Origin: Mesaphorura yosii
Taxonomy: Eukaryota; Arthropoda; Collembola; Poduromorpha; Tullbergiidae
Assembly: GCA_009869945.1 (NCBI GenBank)
Contig: WIXG01000202.1
Location: 82,075 to 146,074, forward strand
DNA length: 64,000 bases
Reading direction: 5' to 3'
Shown here in pieces: positions 15,360-27,800 of the stretch (positions within the stretch are counted from its first letter, which is position 1; the number at the start of each line of letters is the position of its first letter). The notes below the pieces were generated by a model. The model saw only the letters and a list, made by a program, of their open reading frames with translations, had not been told where the DNA came from and did not search any database. The position numbers were made by a program, and so were the translations under genes.

Positions 15360-17500
15360 ATAAATGATGGCAAAACCTTGAATTGCAAATTGCATTTTCC
15401 TTCTACAACGCGTCCACGCTTTGTGAATTCGGAATGCTCCAAGAAATTAAACAGAGCGGGAAATCAGAATGAAGCAACAAAAAACGCATCAAACTTCAAA
15501 GGTAAAAGAGAATACAAAAGACTTATGATGCAGCAGTTCGGGTCATAGGTCAATCAGTTCAATGCCACGCAGCCTCCGCTTGACGTCTTGGCTAACAAGC
15601 TCGACGGCGCCACGACTTTCGACCTCGGCAACGAGAACGGAAACAAGCCATTCAATTTCAGCAATCACATCTTCAAATCATTCGGCCAACGGCACCGAAG
15701 CCCCAAATTGCAATGGGGAATTGGCAAATGGATATCGCAAGTGAACAGACTCATCTCGATTCTATTCTTCTGTTGCATCATTCGTTTGGCATTCTGGAAT
15801 TTAATAACTTACATATGTAAGCGATGCCTTTTTATTTATTCTTTTATGAAAAGCACGAGCCTCGCCTCGCAATCGGCAAGCGGAATTCAGCCTCACTTCA
15901 AAGTATTCGACCTCCAAAACCTTCCAGCCATAAAAAGTTCAAGTTGCCCCATGCCGCCACATATTTGCGACCGTCACACGACAATTGAAAAATAGAAGCA
16001 GACATCTTCTTGGAATCGGAAATTTAATATCGCACAAACACATTGCATTAAGGCTATTAAAAAAATGAGTTTAAAAGAAAAGTTATGATTGTGCTGTGGT
16101 GGGAAGTTTGTTTTGTTTGGCAAAGCGAAAGAAAGTGCCGTGTACTTTGAACTGTCTCCAAACGAGCCTGAGCCCACGCGCCAGACGACTGACAATCACA
16201 AAAATGAGAGTATACTCAAGTCATTACGTCTTATTCAATAAAAACCTGGTACAACTCCAGCTCGCTTCTTACTTGCGTTACGAGCCTTCGTGTCAGAACT
16301 ACATAAAGAAACATGTATATGCAGTGCGTGGAAGTTATCGGAAAGTTTCCAGCTTTTCATTTTTTTTTTAAAATCCGGCTGACTAACGCTGCTAGCGATG
16401 GGAAGTTCAAACAAAGGTAAAGGCCACAAGACATTGTTCAAGCTCGTTTGTGCTCAAGTTTCAAAGCAAAGCCGTACTCGAGTTACTCGTTCCGGTTTTA
16501 GTATTCCAGTTCATTAACGGAGGAGCACAATGCTGCAGTGGATTGTGAAAGTAGATCGGGTTACAGGTGCGATTGATTTCGGAGGAAACTTTCTTTGGCG
16601 TACCACAAAGTTGCGAATTACGATGCAAATTAATGTTGGCGCAGTCGAGACGAGAATTTGGCTGAATCGAAATCTTGAATTCGCAGTTCTCAGAATTGTA
16701 CTCGTGCCCTGTCGCTGCGGCTGGCCTGCAAGAAGAAAAAGTAAGTTGTAGTTCTAACGATCGATTGGATTACATTTACATTTACATCTAGAAGAGCTCA
16801 CGCAAATGGACATGAATGAATGTCAAACAGATTTTCGAGTAGTCAAGCTTATTATCCTTCCACGTGTCTTCTGAAGCGAAGAAGTTCCACTTCTGTGCCC
16901 CGTGGAGGACGTATCCAAGCGACGCGACACAAGTGGAAATTGAATTGTGACGATCAGGAGCTCAGAAACTTGGAAGGAAGATGATCTAGTTACTTTCTTC
17001 ATGCGTGACTTCATGACATACGTACGTACTCCAGTCTGCTGGAGCGAATGCAATAAGTAATTCGACCGTGCTCTTTGTATAAAACTGAAGAATCTACACG
17101 TCAAGATCAAGATCGCATCCTCCGAACTTGTTTTTCATTTACAGGTATCACATATCATCTTCAGTGGGAGCATGCCTGCTTCCCCTCTTTGGTTGGAGAG
17201 GCGAGGGGGTCCCAAGTTGCGTTGGTTCACCTGCACCCGATGGGATCAAATTTCCAGCAGCAGCGGAGAGGATTGGTTTAACTGGAGAAGGATGCTTATT
17301 ATTCCAATTCCCATTGGAAACTGTTTTCCCAACTCCCGAATCCCGAATTCAGATTTTGGACGAAAGAAATTTAGAAATACAGCACTCAAAAACAGCAAAA
17401 ACAAGCGAAAGAAATGAACTTAGAAAGGGGCTGTCCAGTGGTCGAGTCCAACCACCGTTTGTGGAGCCGGTGCTGTGTTCCCTGGGAAAATGGAAAACTA

Positions 17501-17535
17501 TATAAAGCGTAGCGCGTTACAGTTCCAGTTTCAGT
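17501..17535 (+). promoter_or_regulatory. Candidate core promoter: TATA box plus TCAGT initiator
   Basis: TATAAA at 17501-17506 is followed by TCAGTC at 17531-17536. Taking the A of TCAGT (17533) as +1 puts the TATA start at -32, the classical spacing. A DPE-like AGACA occurs at about +27 to +31, one base off the usual register. The only downstream + strand gene without an assigned promoter is the receptor kinase, whose ATG is 4.3 kb away, so a long untranslated first intron is implied. The assignment to that gene is inference. Confidence 0.45.
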
Positions 17536-20500
17536 CACGTTGAAGTTGAAGTTTAATTAGACAATAAGCAAGAGCCGAGACGAGCAGCAGTCCAGACAAG
17601 GCAGGCAGTGTATTTCAGCATTCAGCTGCTTGTCTACTTTTTATCGCGTCTTCCGCGGTTCCAGTGCTCAGTTGTTCAGATTCGGCCGGAGCCACAACAC
17701 AGCCGATTTGACCGTCTCAACGCGAGGCAAATAAGCATCAAGCTTGAGTAACAGGTGTCAGGCGGTTAAGTTTTATTAAAGGGCAAGGAAAGGAGTTTCA
17801 CTGCCCCATCACTGATAAGCAAGTTACTGAAAAATTGATTTGATTTGAAACTGCAACCACCGCCTTTAAGGTTCAAGGTTCTTCATTAATCATCTGAGCA
17901 GTGAAACTCGACTCGCGACGTGCACGTCTTTCTTCACTTCCAATCAGTGTCAAATGGCGAAGTAACTGCTGAATTATTCAAGAACAGATCTGCAGTGTCA
18001 AAGTCGGTCCAATTCAGTACCTGTAACAGTAATCGGAAATTAGGCATGGTGAGTGGGTCATCAATCTAAATCCAATTACAAACTGACGTGCTGCAACTGC
18101 AGCTAGCGTAATTGTAATTAGGTTAATAATAGCAACAGCAAGGCGGCTGGCGGAACAAATTCAAGCCAAGTCAGCCGAGCCAGCGAAGCAAGCATCAAAA
18201 CAGCTGGGCAGAGGGGCTCCCTGCCCTTTCTTTGCTTTGTCGTGTCGTTAAATGTCGGTTAGAGTGAGTATGTGAGTCGTTAGCAAGTTAGCAGCGACAC
18301 GATCGTCAATCGTCTCTCCACCGCAACTTCGAAACAGAAACAGGTAATCAACACTTTAATGATTAATGCATGTTGGCAATGGGTAATAGCAATTGGAGCT
18401 GCAAAGCTCGTGCTCTAACTCCGCTTGGCTCGAGTCGAGGCTTAGCTGGCCGAAGTGCAGTTGATAATTTAAAGCAACTGCGACAACGATAGGGCTTTGC
18501 GAGTAAAACCGCAAATTGCAAACCCACAAATCCGCATAGCAGATGTCCAGACGTCTTAAACCTAGCCTAGCCAAGCTACGAGGGACGACCTCGACGAGGA
18601 TTATCAGCTCGTCATACCAGTTAGAATCAAGACTTGAGCGTGGGAAATTCCATGCACGTTAATGTCTATTGTTGTCAGAGGCTTGGAACTTTTGGTTCTT
18701 GTTCGTGGCCTTCAGAAAAATTCGCATTTCACAAGATCGCAATTTCCAATTTATGCGCTCAATTTCTCGTCGTCGTCATCGATTGCAAATTCAAATTCCT
18801 CAGGACATCAATCACTCAGGCACAAAAGTTGATCGATCGATTGTTCTCAGCATTTCTTAATTTATGCCGGCAAATTTCTAGCGTGCTCTGCGATGTGATT
18901 TCCAATTTCGGCATTGCGAAATTCTAGTCTTGGCTTGATTACAGGTGCATACATAATTGAATCCCAGTCCACTTCACTCGGCAGCCCATCTTCATCAAAA
19001 GTTAATGTCACGTTATCCGTTTGTATTGATTGCCTTGCTTTCTGCTTTCTGGCCTGGCCACGGCCATCGCAATTGCTGCTGCTATGAATATTTAATTCGG
19101 ATTAAATCAATACACTACGTTTGCTAAAGGTTAAAAGCATTAAAAGCTTGGCATGCAAGTATGGCAAGGCCGAATTTTTCGAAACATGGCCAGCGAAGAG
19201 TTTCGAAATGTCGCGAAGGCCACGGCTAAAAGCCCAAGAGCTTATTGTTGAGCGCTGTCGTTCTTTCCTCTTCCTCCACTGCGCTGCATTGCACTTGTAC
19301 GTGGTGAAGCAATTGATCGAGCGATCTTCGACCTGATTTCTGTGATCAGACGCGGCGGCCGCAGTTTACAGAATTCAGGCCACTGGGGCTAGACAAACAA
19401 TTTTGTAAGCACGAAAGCTGAGGTGGTTGGCGTTGGCATTGACGACTCGCGAATGAGGGAGTCGAGTTGAAAGACCCAATTAGTTTACAGGATACTTAAG
19501 CTGTCATTACGCAAGAGATGCCACAGCTTAGAAGAGGCGAGGTTGAATGAAGTTTTACAAGTGCCAATGCCCTCTGGCCAGCTAACATAACACACGTCGA
19601 CACGCCGAATGGAGAATGCGGATGAAGATTCCAGGCGGTAATTCCTATTCTCATTCTCATTCTTGCAGTTGCGTCGTCTTCGCGCACCGCTAATTAATGG
19701 TTTGGCTCGGACTTTGGCCGCGTGACAGCGTGACACCTATAATTTTAAGCTATTTCAAAAATTTTCATTTAAAATAAAGCCTAAAGAATTGAAGCTTTCT
19801 TTTTTAAAAGTCCTGCGATTTTTATGTATGGATTCGTCGTGGTGTGGCATTGAAGATTGGCTTGACGACATATTTAGTGAAAGCAACAGCTTATTTGCGA
19901 ATTCTAGATTCGACATTCGCGATTCGTGAATCATGAAATTTTGAAGTGGAAATATAAAAACAAGAAAAACGAAGATGTCAAGACGAATGCGATTATTTCG
20001 TGTTCGCGCGAGGTCGAGTCGTAATTTCGAATTCACACGTGCAGAAAGAAGAAATTTAATCTCGAATAGCGTGTACGCTATTCGCACATTCGAGAGAATT
20101 CACTCAACACGTTCGATGCGAATTAATTTGCGACAGTTACGAATTTCTTAGACAATTTTTCAAACTTTATCAATTCCGTAATTGGTATTTTGTTTCTAAT
20201 TTGTTCGTAATTTCCCAAGAAAAGTTGTCCCCAAATTGATTTAAAACGTAAAAAGGGTGACAAATCGCTCAAGGTTAGGTATCATGCAAACTCATTTTAC
20301 ACGAGTGCGAATCGATTCTCGATTTGTGGCGAAAAGTTGGGTCTGAAATTTGGTCTCCTTTGCATGTGTATTGCGGTAACGGTTTTTGTTTAGGTTTTAT
20401 GGAAACTTTTTTACTTTCATAATTTTGATGAGCTTCTCTACTACCCAACTTTTTTAATCATCCGCTTTTCATATTTCACATTTGCTATCACCGTTGCACG

Positions 20501-21859
20501 TTGCGAATTCTTGCAGCTGGCGGCTTGGTGCTTCGGAGCTTAATGGAAGCCGGAAATTTGCACTTTGCATTGTTCCTCGTGCATTTTATAATCCATAAAC
20601 CTTCTTCGAGCGAATTGAGCACTCAAGAAGCGAGCACTTTCGTGTACAAACAACTTAAATTTAATTTACCTGTTGCGAGTACGTCTTTTAAAGTAATTGC
20701 GAATTACGGGTGCCGAAATTAGAATTGCAGGTAGCGTCACCGCGTAGGTCGTAAATCTCCGCTTTCTCTTGTCGCAAAGTGGCGAGGTCGTGAAAGAAGT
20801 TGAGAAACTCGAAAAGGGCAGGTCGGGCTGACACGCTGAGCTAAAAATAGACATAGAATGCCTATTTGCCAATTTACGACTCGAATTCGAACGCGCATTT
20901 GCAGTTTCAGGTTCCTGACCGTCTCACGCGACGAGCCATTGAGCACTAGCGTTTTTGCAAATGTTTTCCGTGCTTCATGTTGGCATTTTAAGGTCAGTGG
21001 ACCACAAAATCGCGATCAACGGCGATTGTTTTCCTATGGAAATCTTCCACTTGTGCGTCTCATTTCTTAGCCATTTCGGCTCCACTGCCTGACGCTTAAT
21101 TAAATGCCCTGTCAATGCCAATCACCTGTCCAGATGAATAGAGCCTGAAACCCACGACCGGGTGCGTGAATTTTCAAAGAATTGCATTCTAGGCTGGTGG
21201 CCTGGAAAATTTCCTGCTCCTCACAAGTTTGACACGAGACTTCTCGCCGCCGAGCGGTCTACAAAGATTCTAGTTTGCCTTCATCATCTGCGATCAGTTG
21301 TTTATTTGTGTGCATGCGTTCGTCGGTGATCGATCTAATCGAATTAAAATTGGAATGCAAGTTCATTACGTACTATTTCGAGGTCAAAGTCCAGCCCAGC
21401 AGCCCAGAGGAGATGAGGTCTGGAATGGCAATGGCAATACAATGTATAAATAGCAGAGCAGCCCGTAGCATAAAACTAAAGCGGATCAGAACAGAGACGA
21501 CGTACGAGTGGTATTTAATTAAATAGTGGCAAAGAAGAGCAAAAGAGAAGCAGATGTTTTGTTTACATGTTCATTCTTTCTCGCATTATGACTGCTGGCA
21601 CGACGCTGGTAGATTAAATTAAAATGTGAAAATCTTGCTTTTGCCCTTGGCCTCGGCTTTCTTCGCTTTTGCGAGCGCGAACGCCCACTTTTGAAATTAA
21701 TTGCAGCCACCGTCACTAAATAAACAATCATTCATTTACTCATTAGTCTCTCGTCCTAATTGCTTTTGTGCTGTAACTTTTGTTCTCGCTCTTTCGGTTT
21801 ACTGCAGGTTTCCACGCCAGCGCTCCGAATGTGAAGCCTGTGCCGTTGCCACCGAGAAA

Positions 21860-24800
21860 ATGCTGGAGCTGTTGCTCCAGCCGTATTTGCAACGGCCCTT
21901 TCACCACCACCCCCGAAAAAGCCAACGGAGACGGCGAAAATCTGCCGCAGCAGTCGTCGTTCTTTTCCTCGTCGTCATCTGCAGCATCTTCGCAGTGCAC
22001 ACGCAAGCGAAGAGTCTACACAAAAGACACCCAGCCCCAACCACAAAAGACAGAGTCCGACTCCGACGCGAGTCTCCGCCACGGCCAAATCCGTCTCGGC
22101 TGCGCCTGGACCCCCGAAATGAGACGCTGAGCTACCAAGTCGCAGTCTTCCTCGCGCAGGAAGAAGCAAAGTGCCTTGCCGAATTCGTAAGTTCGTTTCC
22201 CGCCACGGCTCGATAGGCGATATGCGCTAATTTTGACTTTCGTTTAACGATGCGTGATTTTTTTGTACTGCACTGCAGGGCGACCGTGAGAATAAATCGG
22301 CGTTGGCAGAGCCGTACGACGTGCCAAATCCTTTCACATGCAGCAGCAACAGCCCGCAGTCGGTTTCTGGAGCGCCTACGCCTGGAGTGCTGAAGTGCGA
22401 AATGGTACGTCTTACGTCAGTTCAACCAAGCAAGCATCTCTGAGACTGTCATTGTCATCTTGCAAAGTGGAAGGTGATCACGGCACGTCAAGCCACGCTA
22501 CGTCAAGCGGAGTCGATAGTCGGGTGAAGGACGAGAATATTTCCATTCAAACTTGTACGACTTCCCTACACGTACGATGAAAAGAAGAAAAACTGTCGCA
22601 TTTACCTTTCACTTTACGGATATCTCGGAAATGGAAATATTCTTTCTTTATTTCGACAGCTTGAGAACAAAGTCTCGTATCTCGCTGACGGCTCCGTCAG
22701 CATCAATTTTACATTTCACGTCACGCTATTTCTATTATTGTCAATATTAATTACGCATTACGCTCAGCGCCCGCGCCTTCGCGTGCCGTGTCGTAATTTG
22801 ACTTGGACGTGATGATGGAAAATTCAGTCATTATACGTTCTCGTATTTCGTATTTCTGCTTTGATAATTACTAAGCCTGTGCTTTGATGCCTGCATGGAT
22901 TTGAGGATCACAAAGAAAGTAGAAAATTCAATTTCCATTTTATGGAAAGAATCTGATTAATGTACGCGCATCTTTTGCGAAATTCCTTCCACGCCTGGTC
23001 GATCAAGGGGGCTTTCACATTTCGCGGACTATTTGAGTGTTTTTAATAATCATTCCGTCATAATCAATTCGCAGTGCCGGAGTCTGACACAGAGCCTGAG
23101 ACGAAGTCGGGAGGAATGCAGCTCATTTTGCGTAAGTTCCAATTTTTCCTGACTTTCTCCTCCGGAGTGGAGCTGCAAACTGAGCGAGCAGAAAGCAAAG
23201 TTGTGCAGAAAACGTTTATGAGACACAGTGCAGCGAAATCAAAGCAAAGCATTGACTTGATTTCCTTTCGTCATTTTGCAGGGCCGAAATTCATTTTGTT
23301 TCAAACGCTGCGAGGCGATTCGCGAAAGGAGTTCCAACATGAGCGTGAGTTGGCTGCAAGGCGGCGGCGGGGCTGGAGAGCAACTCGAAATCGCAGACGC
23401 GGAGCCTGAAATCTTCGTTCTGGAGGAACCCCGAGTATTTTGCGAGGACGTCGTGGCGCTGGGGAACGGCGACGCTTCATTTCATGGGCCCGCGTCGTAC
23501 GCGCTCCTCAACGACAACGCCCGCAAGCGTACACGAAACGACCATGAAGACGAAGAAGCTGACGCGTACTCGCCTTTTCCTTCATCGGGCAATGGCAGTG
23601 GAGCTGCTGAGGCAGGCGGCTCCGGAATCGGCGCAGCAGGGGCCGGATCTCATTCGCTCTGTCTGATATGGAGACTGAAAACGAGAAAAGAAAAACAGGC
23701 TTCTGTTTCTTCATCAGTCGGCACTCCGCAGCAGGCACTCATTTCCGCATCTGGCAGTGGTTCTTATGAGATTCCATTTCCGGTTGTCTTTCTCGTCGAG
23801 TACCAAACGCCGGACGCTGGTGCGGACTGGATTCTTCTGGGCAAGGTAAGCTTTAAATTTTGAAATGTTGTGTTACGTAAATATTTGCTATTGCTAACCT
23901 CACTCGGTAGTCACCAGACCGCACAGAAATAGAAATCGATCCGTTTCGTGATGCAATTCGAGATTTGTGGTTTCTACTGCCATTAATATTGATGGCAGTG
24001 CATAACTTTTGATGAGCCTTCGCGCTTACTTCTTGTCCTTACGGTTTCTTGTGGCTTCTTTTTCATCTTCTTGGCCATAAATTATCTCGGTATCTCATTT
24101 CTGGACAGTTCCAGTTCTCAAACATTTGCATATTTTATGGCTAGGAAGCATCAAGCATTTCGTGCGTGATCGCGAAAGGCAGCAAGGCAAAGAGTGATTC
24201 CTCCGAAATGGAAATGGAATATTTGATTGAAGGGTTCATAATTAATGCGAAAATGCGAAAGCGAACGAAAGCGAAACGAAGTCTTACTCCTAACCCTTAC
24301 ACTTTGAAATTGATGTCGCATTTCGCAATCGTTTGAAGTCGCACTTCAAAATCGGGAGGACAAAACGGTGAAACACCAATTGATATTGACCACCACCGTT
24401 GAAAGCTGGGTCGCACATGGAATCTCGGCCGCAGTGTTTCTGCAGTGTTTCTCGTTGACATTTGACGTTTGCCTTTGCCGTATGCCAAAATACACACAAT
24501 TTAAGCCAGGTTATTAAAATCCCTAGCTAAAAGGGCATGCTGTGCTGTGGTTTTTGAGAGCATTTCAAGTGCTTCTTCAATTTTCCTCTGCCAGCGTTTG
24601 AAACGTCAGCAGACTCTGAAATATTGAATAGAAAGGCTCACATCGACTCACATGTACGCATATTACTTATTTACATGGCCTTTCTTGGTGTGAACTGGCT
24701 GGAGTGGTGAATTTAAATTAATGAGCTTTAAATTAAGAAAGCTGTATTGATGTCGGACGAGGGACCTTGAGAACTGACTTTTTTTGGTTTGTCTTGCCTG

Positions 24801-27800
24801 CCATTTGCAGAAGCTGTCGTCCGTCCAGCGCCTCGGCGTGCCGTACAACTCCCGAAAGTACCGCTGGCGGGTTACGGCCGTCGGAGCGGCCGGTATGCTG
24901 TCCCGCACCCACTCACCCCTCTTCTACATGACCCTAGACGGTTTCAAAGAGCCCGGCCCACCCTCAAGCATCTTTGTGGCGCGGGAAATTGTAAACGACG
25001 CGTCAGTCGACGTGCTCATCGGATGGGAACCTCCGCCAGGTCCGTTCACGGCGTGTGTTGCAGCGTGCTGTGTTCCTCGAAACACGAGCGTGGTCTTTAT
25101 AAATTTGATCTTGAACACTGATTTTGGTCTCGTCACTTCTTCAGAGCGTCCGTGCGCCTACAAAATCAACCTTTACCCGATGGACACGATGGAGCACTAC
25201 CGAACACATCGGCTTACAGTAAGTAAAAGTAAAGTTGTCCATTGTTCTGAGTCCTTGTCAAGTCGAAGTGGAGTTCCTGGAAACTTAGGTTTCGGCTTCG
25301 GCTTTGAGCCGAGGCAGATGTCCGAGTTTCCAGAATCAAAGGCGCAAGGGAAGCTCTTTGGGTCTTTGATAGTTAATAGGCTTGTAGGAGGATTAAATTT
25401 TCTGTCTGTGGGCTGTAGCTTCTTTCATCTCGTCCACTGCATTCTCGTTTTCGTAATTCCAGGAGCCACTGGGCGTGAACTTCCACATGTTTCGCGGTCT
25501 CAAGTTTGGAAGCAAGTATGATGTGACGATGACCTCGCGGGGAGATAATTGGCGCTACGAAAGCACGCTCAAGTCGCAAAACTTCACAACGATCAGTTGC
25601 CTGGAAGCCCATGAACACCGCTTTGACAAATGTGGTGAGTATTTCGGCTCGGGTAACTCGGGCTCGGGTTACTTTGATCTGTTTTGCGACCTTGCGCTAA
25701 TTAGCGTGTGTAATTCGATCCTTTGATCACATTTTCCTTGTTGTCGTTCTCTTTGTCATTGACACGCCACGCCGCTGCAGACCCGCCGCCACCGAGAAAC
25801 ATCTCGCACCAGCTGCAGCTGGAGGAGAGGCAGCGCCTGGAATCGGACGAGCAGCAGCCGTCGAAGAGCAGCAGCAGCAACAGCAAGCTGGACGTGAAGC
25901 TGAGCTGGCTCCCTCCGCCGTACACATCGCCCTCGAATCCGATCCTTGCCTACACTGTCAGCCTTGGCCCGCCACTCAATGAAACGGCGACCGCTTCCAA
26001 CCCTAAAAACATCCTCTCCGCTGCTTTCTTCCGCATGAACCGCAACCACAACGTTCCCGGGGTAAGCAAAGCATCAAAGCACTAAGCAGAAAGAAGATTA
26101 ATTTGTTCATTTGGGGCTTAATTCCTGTTTTTACCCGGAGAGACAGGCGGCTTAAGGCTCATATGAGCTGGATAGAATGTTAGAATTTAACCGCTCCGAA
26201 GAGAAAACAGACTCTTTGTACTATTTACATACGTGGGCGAGCAAAATTTGTACAACTTGTTCTTTGATTTTGCCAACTCCATTTTCCATTTGCTATTTGC
26301 AGAACACAACGCACACTTACCTGAGCGAACTCCTGCCCAACACGCAGTACGTAGTCAAACTGACGGCGACCTCCGCCAAGGGAAAGTCGGCGCCTGTGCA
26401 GTATCACATGAGCACAAAATTGGGTAAGTAAACAGTAAATGGGCCCAAGCCTTGCTCAAGTCTGTGTAATCATCAATCACAATCTAACCGCACGAACACC
26501 TGAGAACAATGCAGACAATGGCAATGGCGCTACCGGACGTTTTCTTTTCAGCTGTCGAGAAGGAGGAGGTCGTCATGCCACAGACGAGCAACTGGCTGTA
26601 CTTGTCCGTCTCAATCTCGTGCGTAATCCTCATCCTCTTTGGCTGTCACTTTCTCCGAGTGTTTGCGCGAAAGAGGAAAGTCAAGAAAGCACGAAACCAG
26701 TATTTCCAGGTGAGCGACGCGGCACGCACCAGCACTTCTTTTGTTGTCCGTCCGTCCTCAGCTCCATCCGAGCTTTGAGTTTTGAATCCTGCTTTTGTCC
26801 CCGCAGACAATCGAGGATCGGGACGCTATTTCTGCAGACTGGTCGATCGTTCCCCTGCACGACGAATGCTACTCCCTCAGCGAGTTTTCAAAGGAGAAAT
26901 GGGAGATTTCGTACGACAAGATCGTCATGGGTGATGTTATTGGCCAGGGCGCCTTTGGCGTCGTGAGGCGGGCAGCGATGGCGCGCAAGAACTTTCTCGC
27001 GCTCGCCAAAAAGCTGCCGGGCGTCGGTTGTGGCGGGGACGTCGTGGGCGGGGCGTACGAGGCGACGGCGATGGAGACGGTCGCCGTCAAGATGCTCAAA
27101 GTCTCCGCCACGCGTGACGACCGGGACCAGCTCATCAAGGAGATTCTGACGATGCAGAACCTCGGCTCGCACGCGCAGATTGTCAGCCTCCTTGGCGCCT
27201 GTACGAAAGGTCGGAGTCTCTGCCTCGTCATGGAATTCTGTCCAGGAGGCGATCTCCTCACTTTCCTGCGAAAGGTAGGCAGGCTTCATTTCTTCCTGAC
27301 TTTCATTTGAAATCGACCTCCGAGACTTCCAACTCTGCCTTTTCATGCCTTCTTGCCATTTCTTGCAGGTTCGTGCCAAATACTGGCCCACGCTGGGCAT
27401 GGTCGACTCCGCCAGGTCACGCACACACCCGCCACTGCCGCAAACGAGCAACAGCGCGAGGACGTCCGTGAGCAGCACGCGAACGGCACAGAAGAGCATC
27501 GACAGCTCGCCGATTAATTACGCCGATCTCGAAGTGCTCTCAGACGAGTATTCGTCCTCGCCCATGGGCGATAAGCACGAATGTAAGCCAGATTTTTCAT
27601 TTCACGTGCGCCTGGAAAAGAAAACTGCCCGCATTTGTGGAGGTTCACTTCATTTGAAATTTGCGAGGCAGAAGCGAAAAATCACAAATTGTGAATTTAT
27701 TCAAATCGAGCCAAGCCGAGCTGAGCTGAGCGGTGATTGACATTTGACAATAAAACAGATACTACTGGAAATCTGGAAATGACGTGCAGACAAAAGATTG

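Larger units (their letters stand above)
15195..21859. other. 3' flank of DECR1-like gene, then upstream region / 5' untranslated part of the receptor kinase gene
   Basis: 6.7 kb without a supported coding exon. A GC-richer block at about 15560-15730 is open on the + strand (VNQFNATQPPLDV...) and could be a stray exon, but I recognise nothing in it. From 17.5 kb onward the segment probably holds the promoter and non-coding first exon(s) of the kinase gene. An acceptor (ctgcag before 21809) would place the start of the coding exon's 5' leader there. A possible untranslated donor is aacag|gtaatc near 18343. Confidence 0.45.

Noticed and set aside
15588-15995. 135-codon plus frame downstream of the DECR1-like gene
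   Set aside because: No recognisable domain, no clear start context or splice partners; only its first ~130 bases look compositionally like an exon.
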